DNA of 12,252 bases from RGIG7300 sp045649645 (lineage in GTDB: Bacteria; Bacillota; Clostridia; Oscillospirales; CAG-272): the NCBI GenBank assembly GCA_045649645.1, contig JAZRQH010000086.1:1-12252 (forward strand). Direction: 5' to 3'. The notes beneath the pieces were generated by a model. The model was not told the DNA's origin, made no database searches, and saw only the letters and a list, made by a program, of their open reading frames with translations. The translations under genes and the position numbers were made by a program. Shown here piece after piece: positions 1 to 6,683 of this stretch; position 1 is the stretch's first letter, and every line of letters begins with the position of its first letter.

Positions 1-93
1 AAGCTTGCAGAGCTCTACGCTAAAAAAGAAGAATATGAAATGATGCTCCTTGAAGCATATGAGATCATAGAAAACTACGAAAAGGAAATGTAA
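1..93 (+). CDS. 3' end of an unidentified gene (C-terminal helical tail)
   Basis: An open frame enters from the left edge and stops with TAA at 91-93. The 30 visible residues are rich in Glu, Lys, Leu and Tyr with no Pro or Gly, so they read as one charged amphipathic helix or coiled coil ending in NYEKEM. This sort of tail ends ABC-F ATPases and many other proteins, but 30 residues cannot identify the family. The next gene starts two bases after the stop, and its ribosome binding site (AAGGA, about 84-88) lies inside this frame, so the two genes are probably co-transcribed. Confidence 0.6.
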   Translation, partial: KLAELYAKKEEYEMMLLEAYEIIENYEKEM

Positions 94-95
94 TC

Positions 96-1013
96 ATGAA
101 GAAATTTTTACTTATCATGTGCGTATGCGCGATACTTCTTACAGGTGCGGCTTGTAAGAATAAGAACACTCCCAACACTCCCGACGAAACAGGCGAGGTT
201 GCTTCTACCGATACCCAGTCCCGCGAGACCATAGACCTTGACGGCGACGGCGTGTCCGACGGTTATATCATCGAGGGCACTCCCGGAAATGACCCCTCTG
301 CAGAAGAGCCTGACCCTGCAGATCCCGACAGCGGCAACAGCTCTGACGGCAACGGCGGTGAAAGCTCTGTCGGCGGTGTTACCGACACAGGCATAATGGA
401 GCCCACCGTTCTCACCGAGGGCGGTACAGAGGAGGGTCTGTGGCCCACCGAGAGCGTTCCCGAGGACGTTCCCGTTTTTGAGGACTACACCGAGATGTAC
501 CCCGCTACCTACAACGAGCAGGCAGCAAGCGAGGAATGGTACCTTGGCTTTGACACCACCGAAAAGGACTATGAGGCTTGGGTAAAGGAGCTTGAAAAGA
601 ACGGCTACCGCGAAAGCGACAAGATCGTAGGCTTCTGGGGTAACGGCGAGCAGATACTTAACCTCTTTACCGAGGATATCGACGGTGTATTCAGCGTGTC
701 TGTTGACATCTTTAAGTCCAAGCCCGTTGAGTATCCCAAGGAAGTAGCTGACGTATTCCCCGAGTTCAAGCCTACCGACTCTACCCTCTACGGCTGGTAC
801 GTAGTTGAGGGTGAGCCCAACGTTCTCTCTGTTTCCTACGCTTGCGGCAGTAACTTTGCAGCCGAGCTCAGCGCATACAAGAAGCAGCTTACAGACGCAG
901 GCTTTACCGTAACCGACGACTATGCTACAAAGGAAGTTGACGGCAAGACCTACACCGTACGCTACGGCGACACGGTAGACCGTTACGAGGACTGCTTTGA
1001 GTTCGAATTTTAA
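96..1013 (+). CDS. putative lipoprotein with TSP3-like calcium motif and duplicated C-terminal domain
   Basis: This 305-residue exported protein is of unknown function. Residues 1-19 are a signal sequence (MKKFLLIMCVCAILLTGAA) followed by Cys20. The lipobox is imperfect (G-A-A-C rather than L-A-G-C), so lipid attachment is likely but not certain. Residues 22-120 are a low-complexity linker rich in Asp, Glu, Gly, Ser, Thr and Pro. It contains DLDGDGVSDGYIIEG at 47-61, which matches the calcium-binding thrombospondin type 3 pattern. Residues about 115-305 hold two related halves, each beginning with a W/YP..V...P segment and containing an amphipathic helix with an aromatic and a Gly pair (AWVKELEKNGYRES, 161-174; AYKKQLTDAGFTV, 260-272). 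The layout resembles small clostridial surface lipoproteins. The start has AAGGA eight bases upstream. tsaE follows within a few bases. Confidence 0.75.
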   Translation: MKKFLLIMCVCAILLTGAACKNKNTPNTPDETGEVASTDTQSRETIDLDGDGVSDGYIIEGTPGNDPSAEEPDPADPDSGNSSDGNGGESSVGGVTDTGIMEPTVLTEGGTEEGLWPTESVPEDVPVFEDYTEMYPATYNEQAASEEWYLGFDTTEKDYEAWVKELEKNGYRESDKIVGFWGNGEQILNLFTEDIDGVFSVSVDIFKSKPVEYPKEVADVFPEFKPTDSTLYGWYVVEGEPNVLSVSYACGSNFAAELSAYKKQLTDAGFTVTDDYATKEVDGKTYTVRYGDTVDRYEDCFEFEF

Positions 1014-1017
1014 TCAT

Positions 1018-1431
1018 ATGACCTATATTACCCATACACCCGAGGAGACCGAGGGAGTAGCCCGTGAGCTTGCTCTCAAGCTTAAAAACGGTGATTTTGT
1101 GGCTATGTACGGGGACCTTGGCGCAGGCAAGACCGCCTTTACCAGAGGTCTCGGTGCAGTTCTCTGCCCCGGTGAGCCTGTAAGCAGTCCCACCTATGCC
1201 ATAGTCAACGAGTATTACGGTGACGGGGTACGCCTCTGCCACTTTGATATGTACCGTATCACCGACGACGAAGATCTTTATTCTATAGGCTTCTACGACT
1301 ACGAGGACTGTATCATAGTCTGCGAGTGGAGTGAGAACATAGAGTTCGCTCTGCCCGAAGAGTACTATAAGGTCACCATAAGAAAGAAAGACGAAAGTAC
1401 ACGCGAGATCACAATTGAGGAGATCAGATGA
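1018..1431 (+). CDS. tsaE: tRNA t6A37 synthesis ATPase TsaE
   Basis: TsaE is the P-loop ATPase that works with TsaB and TsaD to transfer threonylcarbamoyl to A37 of ANN-decoding tRNAs in the cytoplasm. The 137-residue product has Walker A GDLGAGKT at 32-39, SSPTY at 56-60, HFDMYRI at 76-82 and VCEWSEN at 101-107, all in the order seen in this family, and the length is normal. I chose ATG 1018 because MTYITHTPEET aligns with the usual TsaE N-terminus. No good ribosome binding site precedes it, however, and an in-frame TTG at 997 has GAGG about six bases upstream. The longer form would overlap the lipoprotein gene by 17 bases. The 3' end overlaps tsaB by four bases (ATGA), indicating translational coupling. 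Confidence 0.93.
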   Translation: MTYITHTPEETEGVARELALKLKNGDFVAMYGDLGAGKTAFTRGLGAVLCPGEPVSSPTYAIVNEYYGDGVRLCHFDMYRITDDEDLYSIGFYDYEDCIIVCEWSENIEFALPEEYYKVTIRKKDESTREITIEEIR

Positions 1432-2120
1432 TCACATTAGCAATAGATTCTACAGCCAAGGCGGCATCCGCCGCGCTGCTTAAGGATAACACCGTACTTG
1501 CCGAATATACACAGAACACGGGTCACACCCACTCTGAGACCATGCTCCCTATGGCAGAGGCTGTAATGAAGGCGGCGGGAGTAACACCCGACACGGTAGA
1601 CCTCTTTGCCATATCGGCAGGTCCCGGCTCCTTTACCGGAGTTCGTATAGGCATCTCTATTATCAAGGGTATCTGCTTTGGCAAGGATAAGCCTATAGCG
1701 GCAATATCCTCTATGGACAGCCTTGCCCGCAATTTAGAGGGCTTTTCGGGTGTGGTATGCCCCGTTATGGACGCAAGACGCAATCAGGTATATACCGCAA
1801 TATATAAGGACGGTGTAAGACAGACCGAGGATATGCTTATCCCCTGCGCTGAACTGAAGGAAATGCTCGCGGAATACGACTGTCCCATATACTTTACAGG
1901 CGACGGCTATGACCTTGCAAGAAAGCTCATAGACCTGCCGAATATTTACGATACCCCCGTAAGACTGAGACTTCAGAACGCTGTTTCGGTTGCCCTTGAG
2001 GGTATCAGATGTTATAACGAAAATAAAAATATCTTCACCGACACCGAGGTAATGCCCATATATCTCAGAGCATCTCAGGCAGAGCGTGAAAGACTGGAAA
2101 GGATACAGAACAATGAGTGA
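1428..2120 (+). CDS. tsaB: tRNA t6A37 synthesis protein TsaB
   Basis: TsaB (YeaZ) is the ASKHA-fold partner that dimerises with TsaD in the threonylcarbamoyl-adenosine complex. It is not itself the transferase. The 230-residue product starts MITLAIDSTAKAASAAL, the phosphate-1 strand of the family, and has the signature SAGPGSFTGVRIG at 63-75. PVMDARRNQVYTAIY follows about 40 residues later, as usual. The length matches normal TsaB. The start is set by GAGGAG at 1417-1422, inside the tsaE 3' end. In many Firmicutes tsaB is followed by rimI and tsaD. Here the next gene is rpiB, which overlaps the tsaB 3' end by eight bases, so tsaD must lie elsewhere or outside the window. Confidence 0.94.
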   Translation: MITLAIDSTAKAASAALLKDNTVLAEYTQNTGHTHSETMLPMAEAVMKAAGVTPDTVDLFAISAGPGSFTGVRIGISIIKGICFGKDKPIAAISSMDSLARNLEGFSGVVCPVMDARRNQVYTAIYKDGVRQTEDMLIPCAELKEMLAEYDCPIYFTGDGYDLARKLIDLPNIYDTPVRLRLQNAVSVALEGIRCYNENKNIFTDTEVMPIYLRASQAERERLERIQNNE

Positions 2121-2559
2121 AAGAGTAATTGCAATTGCCTGCGATCAGGCAGCATACGAGCTTAAGCTTGACGTAATCAAGCATCTTGAGGAAAGAGGAA
2201 TCAAGTACACCGACCACGGCACCCATTCCACCGACTCGGTACACTACCCCGAATACGCTCACAAGGTATGCGTTGACATTCAGGAGGGTAAGGCTGAGCT
2301 TGGAATCCTTATCTGCGGTACAGGTATCGGTATGTCCATGGCGGCAAACAAGCACAAGGGTATACGCGCGGCTGTATGCTGTGACACCTTCTCTGCTGAG
2401 ATGACACGCCGTCACAACGACGCAAACGTTCTCTGCTTCGGTGCAAGAGTGCTTGGCAAGGGCGTGGCTCTGCAGATAGTTGATGCCTTCCTTGACGCTC
2501 CCTTTGAGGGCGGAAGACATAAGACAAGAGTCGATATGTTTATGGCATTAGAGAACTAA
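2113..2559 (+). CDS. rpiB: ribose-5-phosphate isomerase B (RpiB/LacAB family)
   Basis: This 148-residue cytoplasmic enzyme belongs to the RpiB/LacA/LacB family, which interconverts ribose 5-phosphate and ribulose 5-phosphate in the pentose phosphate pathway. Visible landmarks are GILICGTGIGMSMAANK (64-80), with the catalytic Cys68, IRAAVCCDTFSAEMTRRHND (84-103) with His101 in the RRHNDANV block, and EGGRHKTRV (132-140) with phosphate-binding arginines. An oddity is the N-terminal active-site block, which reads ACDQAAYELK: Gln12 replaces the His of the usual DH(A/V)(G/A) motif. ATG 2113 was chosen over an in-frame GTG at 2086 because GAAAGGA lies at 2097-2103 and the family normally starts here. 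Related sugar-phosphate isomerases (galactose- or allose-6-phosphate) cannot be excluded from sequence alone. Confidence 0.9.
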   Translation: MSERVIAIACDQAAYELKLDVIKHLEERGIKYTDHGTHSTDSVHYPEYAHKVCVDIQEGKAELGILICGTGIGMSMAANKHKGIRAAVCCDTFSAEMTRRHNDANVLCFGARVLGKGVALQIVDAFLDAPFEGGRHKTRVDMFMALEN

Positions 2560-2561
2560 TG

Positions 2562-2624
2562 TAAAATGCAAAACTAAGGAGGATTTCCGCTAAAGCGGAG
2601 ATCTTCCTTTAATTACGAATAAGG
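2562..2624. repeat. 7-bp-period intergenic repeat flanking a hairpin (locus a)
   Basis: Degenerate heptamers lie on both sides of the 2576-2609 hairpin: left AATGCAA and neighbours, right ATTACGA then ATAAGGA (2612-2625). The right junction, CCTTTAATTACGAAT, is almost identical to the one at 7907-7921. The MATE gene ribosome binding site AAGGA (2621-2625) directly abuts it. Confidence 0.55.
2576..2609 (+). terminator. 15-bp hairpin after rpiB
   Basis: Arms 2576-2590 and 2595-2609 pair over all 15 positions, two of them G-U, with a TAAA loop. Only a short T3 follows, then TTTAATTACGAAT of the 7-bp repeat family, so termination may be weak. The hairpin ends 24 bases before the MATE start codon and could attenuate read-through into it. 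Confidence 0.6.
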
Positions 2625-2633
2625 ACATACAGT

Positions 2634-3974
2634 ATGAAAAATAAAGACAATTTTACAGAAGGCAGTATTCCCAAAAAGCTGATAGCCTTCATGCTGCCCG
2701 TGCTTGGAGCATTGGTGCTTCAGGCGATGTACGGAGCCGTAGACCTGCTTATCGTAGGTAAGTTCGGTACTCCCGAGGGTATCTCGGCCGTATCCACAGG
2801 CTCCAATATAATTAACCTTTTCACCTTTACAATTGCGGGTCTTACCATGGGTATGACGGTTATCATCGGTCAGTATATAGGCGAGAAAAAGGCTGACCGT
2901 ATAGGTAAGATAATCGGCGGAGCTCTTGCGGTATTTATACTGCTGACAGTTATTTTTACCGTTTTTGTGGTACTGGGTGCGGATATGCTCACCGCCCTTA
3001 TGCGTGCTCCCAAGGAGGCTCACGCTCTTACCGTACAGTACGTTATGATATGCGGCGGAGGTCTTATATTTATATTTGCATACAACATCATAAGCGGTAT
3101 ATTCCGCGGTATGGGCAACTCCCGTCTGCCCCTGCTCTTTGTGGCTATAGCCTGCGTTGTCAATATCATCGGCGACCTTGTGTTCGTTGCGGTATTTCAC
3201 TGGAACGTAGCAGGTGCGGCTCTGGCTACCGTTCTTGCCCAGGCGGTAAGCGTTATACTCTCGCTTATCATCATTAAGCATCAGGATCTTCCCTTTAAGT
3301 TTTCCCTTAAGGATATCCGCTTCTGCAAGGAGACAAAAAAAGTCCTTGGCGTCGGTCTTCCCATATCCCTGCAGGATATCCTGACCAACATTTCCTTCCT
3401 TGTGATATGCGCCCTTATAAACAACATAAGCCTTGCGGCATCCTCGGGCTACGGCATCGCTCAAAAGGTAATAAGCTTTATTCTGCTTATCCCCAGCTCG
3501 CTTATGCAGAGTATGTCCGCGTTTACCTCCCAGAACATCGGCGCAAAGCAGTATAAGCGTGCCAAGCAGTCTATGTACTGCGGTATGGGTATGGGAGCAT
3601 CTGTGGGTGTGCTGATATTTATATTCATTTTCTTTTTCGGAAGCCTGCCCTCCTCACTTTTCTCGGACAATGCCGAATATATCGCCCAATCGGCTGACTA
3701 CCTCAAGGGATTTGCCTTGGACACTATCATCACCTGCGTGCTGTTCAGCTTTATGGGTTACTTTAACGGTTGCGGAAGAACCCTGTTCGTTATGATACAG
3801 GGTGTCTCCTCTGCCTTTTTGATCCGTATGCCGGTATCATATCTTATGAGCCTTGGTAACAACCCCTCCCTTGCAAAAATAGGCTTTGCAGTGCCTATAT
3901 CCACCGTGTTCGGTATTATAGTTTGCTTTACATATTACACTATCATAAATAAAAAACAGAGGTTAGATGCATAA
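2634..3974 (+). CDS. MATE-family multidrug/solute efflux transporter
   Basis: This 446-residue integral membrane protein belongs to the MATE (multi-antimicrobial extrusion) family, which exports cationic compounds in exchange for Na+ or H+. About twelve hydrophobic segments form two six-helix halves. Family features include the N-terminal PKKLIAFMLPVLGALVLQ, AVDLLIVGKFG (36-46), the ISGIFRGMGNSRLPL loop after helix 4, and the equivalent second-half VGLPISLQDIL. The length is typical. AAGGA at 2621-2625 fixes the ATG at 2634. The substrate cannot be read from the sequence. The last codons (KKQRLDA, TAA) lie in a 15-bp inverted repeat shared with the converging gene at 4338, so the C-terminal residues may derive from that repeat. 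Confidence 0.92.
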   Translation: MKNKDNFTEGSIPKKLIAFMLPVLGALVLQAMYGAVDLLIVGKFGTPEGISAVSTGSNIINLFTFTIAGLTMGMTVIIGQYIGEKKADRIGKIIGGALAVFILLTVIFTVFVVLGADMLTALMRAPKEAHALTVQYVMICGGGLIFIFAYNIISGIFRGMGNSRLPLLFVAIACVVNIIGDLVFVAVFHWNVAGAALATVLAQAVSVILSLIIIKHQDLPFKFSLKDIRFCKETKKVLGVGLPISLQDILTNISFLVICALINNISLAASSGYGIAQKVISFILLIPSSLMQSMSAFTSQNIGAKQYKRAKQSMYCGMGMGASVGVLIFIFIFFFGSLPSSLFSDNAEYIAQSADYLKGFALDTIITCVLFSFMGYFNGCGRTLFVMIQGVSSAFLIRMPVSYLMSLGNNPSLAKIGFAVPISTVFGIIVCFTYYTIINKKQRLDA

Positions 3975-4017
3975 CGTCCTTAGCGGATAATTTAAAGATT
4001 ATGCTAAGCACTAACCT
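3960..4017 (+). repeat. multi-branched hairpin at the MATE 3' end
   Basis: Three nested arms pair: AGGTTAG 3960-3966 with CTAACCT 4011-4017, CTTAGC 3979-3984 with GCTAAG 4003-4008, and ATAAT 3987-3991 with ATTAT 3998-4002. The MATE stop codon (3972-3974) lies in the left bulge. There is no T-run, so it is not a classical terminator. Confidence 0.5.
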
Positions 4018-4070
4018 CGCATTTGACCGCTTAAAACACAATCAAGGACTAAGCTAAAACCCATATACAG

Positions 4071-4124
4071 GCAGAAAGAGCAAACACGCAAGAAGAAAAA
4101 TTCTTGAATGTCTGCTCTTTTTTT
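4071..4124 (+). terminator. rho-independent terminator after the MATE gene
   Basis: AAAGAGCA (4075-4082) pairs with TGCTCTTT (4113-4120), with an inner stem CAAGAA (4089-4094) and TTCTTG (4101-4106), followed by an unbroken T-run to 4124. It lies about 100 bases after the MATE stop codon. Confidence 0.75.
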
Positions 4125-4125
4125 G

Positions 4126-4306
4126 CTAGGCGATATATTCGCTGCGCGAATGCGATATAACCTAGTTTCACTCGGTTGCGATATACCTCGCTATGCTCGG
4201 TGCGATATGATATAAATCCCCTCACGCCCCGCAGGGCATATCGCTTGCACAGCAAATATCGCTCCCATTAGGGAATATCGCAAATCCCACAAGGGATTTA
4301 TATCGC
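4126..4306. repeat. mirrored array of GCGATAT / ATATCGC words with hairpin spacers
   Basis: GCGATAT occurs at 4130, 4152, 4178 and 4202; its reverse complement ATATCGC occurs at 4238, 4256, 4275 and 4300, so four copies face four copies. Each spacer is itself a small hairpin (ATTCGC/GCGAAT; GCCC/GGGC; TTGC/GCAA; TCCC/GGGA; AAATCCC/GGGATTT). CTAGG 4126-4130 pairs with CCTAG 4161-4165, and GATATAAATCCC 4209-4220 pairs perfectly with 4293-4304. Confidence 0.8.
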
Positions 4307-4336
4307 AGCGTGTTCTCCGTTAAGGATAACACGCTG
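4306..4336 (-). terminator. hairpin downstream of the peptidoglycan-binding operon
   Basis: CAGCGTGTT 4306-4314 pairs with AACACGCTG 4328-4336, plus inner TCC/GGA across one mismatch: a 12-pair stem with a five-base loop, starting one base past the stop codon of the minus-strand gene. No T-run follows on the minus strand, so it may stabilise the mRNA 3' end rather than terminate. Confidence 0.5.
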
Positions 4337-4337
4337 A

Positions 4338-4820
4338 TTAACCTCTGTTTTTTTCGTATTCGGATACAAGGGCGTTCCAGGTATCCGGATCAACCACACC
4401 TGTTATGGGCAGACCGTTTATACGCTGGATATCTCTTATTGCAGATTCGGTTGCGGCATCGTATCTTCCCGTAAGAGCCACCTCAAATTCATAGAGAGTT
4501 TCTAGCTCACCGAGCATTGCCTGTATTATAACCACAATACTGCTCTCCTCCCCGGGGGAGATAACTCCGCCGTCAAGAGTCTCGGGTATCACAAGGACAC
4601 AACCATACCCCGCCCCCGGTCTTGCCGCCTTTGCCAAGGCTTCAAAGGTCTTCAGGTCTACCCTGCCCGTAGGGGCTAATCGGTTGAATATCTGAAACTC
4701 TCTGACCGCGTTATAGGTCTCGTCTCCGTAGATCCCGTCGGGCTTGATATCGTATCCCGCATCACGGAGAAGGCTTTGTATCGCCGAAATCGCGGCTCTT
4801 GTGTCGTTTAGTTCGTACAT
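4338..4820 (-). CDS. protein with two PG_binding_1 domains
   Basis: This 160-residue protein is built from two peptidoglycan-binding (PG_binding_1) repeats, at residues about 5-63 and 88-155. Each has the family pattern: a first helix (IQSLLRDAGY; IQAMLGELET), a G.Y/GRYD turn, a second helix ending in FQ or IQ, then a GL..TG..D..T(F/W)..L ending (LAPTGRVDLKTFEAL; LPITGVVDPDTWNAL). These domains bind cell-wall or cortex peptide stems. No catalytic domain, signal peptide or membrane segment is visible. The start lies three bases after the stop codon of the SpoIID-like gene, so the two are co-transcribed. The final codons fall in the inverted repeat shared with the MATE gene. Confidence 0.85.
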   Translation of the reverse strand: MYELNDTRAAISAIQSLLRDAGYDIKPDGIYGDETYNAVREFQIFNRLAPTGRVDLKTFEALAKAARPGAGYGCVLVIPETLDGGVISPGEESSIVVIIQAMLGELETLYEFEVALTGRYDAATESAIRDIQRINGLPITGVVDPDTWNALVSEYEKNRG

Positions 4821-4823
4821 AGT

Positions 4824-6218
4824 TCACCCCACAGTATATCCGGGAAACTGTGTCGGGGACACCAGATTTCCCAATCTCAGCTCGGTATATATATCGGCAA
4901 TGGCACTCCAGGTAAGTATACCCACTATACCGCTTGGTGTTATGCCAAAAAGGTTCTGAAAGGCTATGACCGCGTTCTCGGTATCCATACCGAACACTCC
5001 CGTCGGCTCAACTGCGGGTATGGACGTATAGGTCTGTGAAATATAACCGAGATACTCCTGCAGCACAGTCACGTCCTCGCCTGTATCCCCTACCTGAAGC
5101 TCGGTACCGGGAAAAGGTATGGCGGTATCGGCAAACTGCTCGGGAGGGATAGATTCTATTATCCTCTCGTAAACGTCATAGAGCTGAGAATAGGTCTGTT
5201 CGCCTAAAATACCGTCGGGGGTAAGTCCGTAGGTCTGCTGAAAGCTTCTTACCGCGGCTGTAGTCTCGGGGCCGTAATAGCCTGATACCGAAAGAGGCGG
5301 AACGCTCTCCTCATATTGGGATACAAAGGCTAAAAGAAGCTGTACCACACGAACAAAATCTCCGCTGTCCCCTTCTCTGAGTACCCCCGGGAACTGACGG
5401 GACACCTCGGACAGGGTAAGCCCCTCCGAGTCAAGCTGATTAAGGCGCTTGATGCCGTTATAGATAAACTGTATCTTATACCACGTAGCCTTCCCCACCA
5501 CTCCGTCGGGGGTAAGGTTGAATATCTCCTGAAAGCGTCTTACTGCATCCTCGGTGGTCTGACCGAAGAAGCCGTTGACGTTGGCGATCTTTGGGATAGC
5601 GGGGTAGTTTGTAGATATACGGTTAAGACGGGTCTGCACCTGAAGAACGTCGTTACCTGAGGAGCCTCGGCGCAGAGCTCTTGTGGGCACGCTTATCTCT
5701 ATTCCCTCGACGGGAGTGTTGGTCACAAGCTCTATATCGTCACCGTAGTAGCGTCTCAGTATCTCCACCGAGTCAAGTCCCTGTTCGGCAAGCCCCTGAC
5801 TTCCCCATTGAGAAAGTCCCTCGCAGGTGGTGGTAGTGCCGTTGCAGTACTGGGCAAAAAGCGGCTCTATATTTCCCTGTCGGCGGATATAGACGTTAAA
5901 TATTTCGTCGACTATACGGGATATATTTTCAAAGATGTCCCTGCCCTTACTAAAGGACTGGTCAACGGCGGTGGAGTTTGTTATGTCAAAATCATAGTTC
6001 TGGCTGCGGTAATACTCGGTATACACACGGTTAAGGGCGTAGGATATCTGGGCAAGGATGTTCGCCCGTACGGCAGACTCGTTCCAGGTGGGATATATCT
6101 CGCTTGACGCCACGTTCTTTATGTAGTCGGGAAAGGATACGGTAACGTTCTCGGCTGCCACGTTTGGCGGCCCCAGGTGTACGGTTATGGTCTCGGGTAT
6201 ATATGGAAGCTCGGGCAT
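4824..6218 (-). CDS. SpoIID/LytB-like domain protein with three PG_binding_1 repeats
   Basis: This protein has 464 residues. Residues about 10-160 resemble SpoIID/LytB, the lytic transglycosylase that trims glycan during engulfment. DYIKNVASSEIYPTW (31-45) carries Glu40 where SpoIID has its catalytic glutamate, a DITNSTA.DQ block follows, and residues 124-148 (Cys125, Cys132, then GLSQWGSQGLAEQG) parallel the family's zinc-site and SQ(Y/W)GA segment. Three PG_binding_1 repeats follow at about 185-250, 282-347 and 375-440, each with a GVVG/GILG/GIVG..T(W/Y) ending. Classical SpoIID has an N-terminal membrane anchor; this protein has none and no signal peptide, so it may act in the mother cell or leave by another route. 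GGAGGAAAT just upstream sets the start. Enzymatic activity is inferred only. Confidence 0.8.
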   Translation of the reverse strand: MPELPYIPETITVHLGPPNVAAENVTVSFPDYIKNVASSEIYPTWNESAVRANILAQISYALNRVYTEYYRSQNYDFDITNSTAVDQSFSKGRDIFENISRIVDEIFNVYIRRQGNIEPLFAQYCNGTTTTCEGLSQWGSQGLAEQGLDSVEILRRYYGDDIELVTNTPVEGIEISVPTRALRRGSSGNDVLQVQTRLNRISTNYPAIPKIANVNGFFGQTTEDAVRRFQEIFNLTPDGVVGKATWYKIQFIYNGIKRLNQLDSEGLTLSEVSRQFPGVLREGDSGDFVRVVQLLLAFVSQYEESVPPLSVSGYYGPETTAAVRSFQQTYGLTPDGILGEQTYSQLYDVYERIIESIPPEQFADTAIPFPGTELQVGDTGEDVTVLQEYLGYISQTYTSIPAVEPTGVFGMDTENAVIAFQNLFGITPSGIVGILTWSAIADIYTELRLGNLVSPTQFPGYTVG

Positions 6219-6226
6219 ATTTCCTC

Positions 6227-6619
6227 CTATAGATCGGGACCCACGCTCTCATTGAAGCGGGTGTCCTCGTTTGGTCTTACGTCGGTTATGGGTACCATCG
6301 CAACGTTCTGTATCGAGGTTATCCCCGAATATATGGGCGCGTTGATATTCTGGATCGTATAATAACCGTCGTAGTCGGTGTCAATGTTGTAGCTTGCATA
6401 GGGTATCATCCCCGTGTCCGGGGTCTGCGAGGCTGAAAAGGGGGGTGCCGGAAGCTCGATCTTTTCGGTGCGTCCCGAAGCATCGGTGGTAAGGGTGTAT
6501 AACAGAATATTATCGTCATTCTCCGTTGAATATATCCTTACCTTAGCCCCCTCTATGGGGAAATTTCCTCTTGCGGCAGATACAGCCACCACAAGATAGC
6601 CTGTGTCTGTATTTGGCAT
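6227..6619 (-). CDS. carboxypeptidase-regulatory-like beta-sandwich protein
   Basis: This 130-residue protein is the first gene of the three-gene cluster. Its N-terminal half (GYLVVAVSAARG, then PIEGAKVRIYS, TLTTDASGRTEKIELPAPP) follows the pattern of a carboxypeptidase-D regulatory or Cna-B-like prealbumin fold: strand, P(I/V)xGAxV, strand, TDxxG, strand. The remainder (YASYNIDTDYDGYYTIQNIN) fits the closing strands. There is no signal peptide, LPXTG sorting signal or transmembrane helix. GGAG about seven bases upstream fixes the ATG. The next gene starts eight bases after its TAG, so it is in operon with the SpoIID-like gene. A structural or adhesive role beside the peptidoglycan-binding partners is likely, but the function is unknown. 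Confidence 0.75.
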   Translation of the reverse strand: MPNTDTGYLVVAVSAARGNFPIEGAKVRIYSTENDDNILLYTLTTDASGRTEKIELPAPPFSASQTPDTGMIPYASYNIDTDYDGYYTIQNINAPIYSGITSIQNVAMVPITDVRPNEDTRFNESVGPDL

Positions 6620-6652
6620 TATATCACTCCTTTAATAGTTAGTATATGCACA

Positions 6653-6679
6653 AAAAAATAAAAGGGGCACTGCCCCTTT
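6653..6679. terminator. terminator after the QNNS-repeat gene (bidirectional)
   Basis: AAAAGGGGCA and TGCCCCTTTT form a GC-rich stem with flanking A and T runs on both strands. It starts a few bases after the minus-strand stop codon at 6684 and should isolate that gene from the downstream 6619 operon. Confidence 0.85.
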
Positions 6680-6683
6680 TATT

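Larger units (their letters stand above)
3951..4353. repeat. about 400-bp inverted-repeat-bounded element (MITE-like)
   Basis: AAAAAACAGAGGTTA at 3951-3965 is perfectly inverted at 4339-4353. Similarity continues inward imperfectly (CCTTAGCGGATAA near 3978-3990 against CCTTAACGGAGAA on the other strand near 4314-4326), giving ends of roughly 40 bp. The left end contains the MATE stop codon and the right end the stop codon of the converging gene, read in different frames. There is no transposase frame inside. The interior consists of hairpins, a terminator and a mirrored GCGATAT array. This block also fills the only gap over 300 bp in the window (3975-4337); I see no gene in it. Confidence 0.6.

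Noticed and set aside
2613..3464. A 283-codon open frame opposite the MATE gene
   Set aside because: A shadow of the codon usage of a well-supported membrane protein, with no domain pattern or ribosome binding site.
4049..4255. A 68-codon minus-strand open frame in the 3975-4337 gap
   Set aside because: It lies wholly in the terminator and hairpin array, has no ribosome binding site, and its sequence simply translates the repeats.
4126..4306. CRISPR array
   Set aside because: The repeated words are only 7 bp and invert half-way, the spacers are palindromic and of uneven short length, and there are no cas genes.
6640..6648. CATATACTA on the minus strand, resembling the sigma-K/E -10 pattern CATANNNTA, before the 6619 operon
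   Set aside because: No fitting -35 is visible, the upstream bases are the terminator stem, and the predicted start would fall on the ribosome binding site. Too weak to annotate as a promoter.
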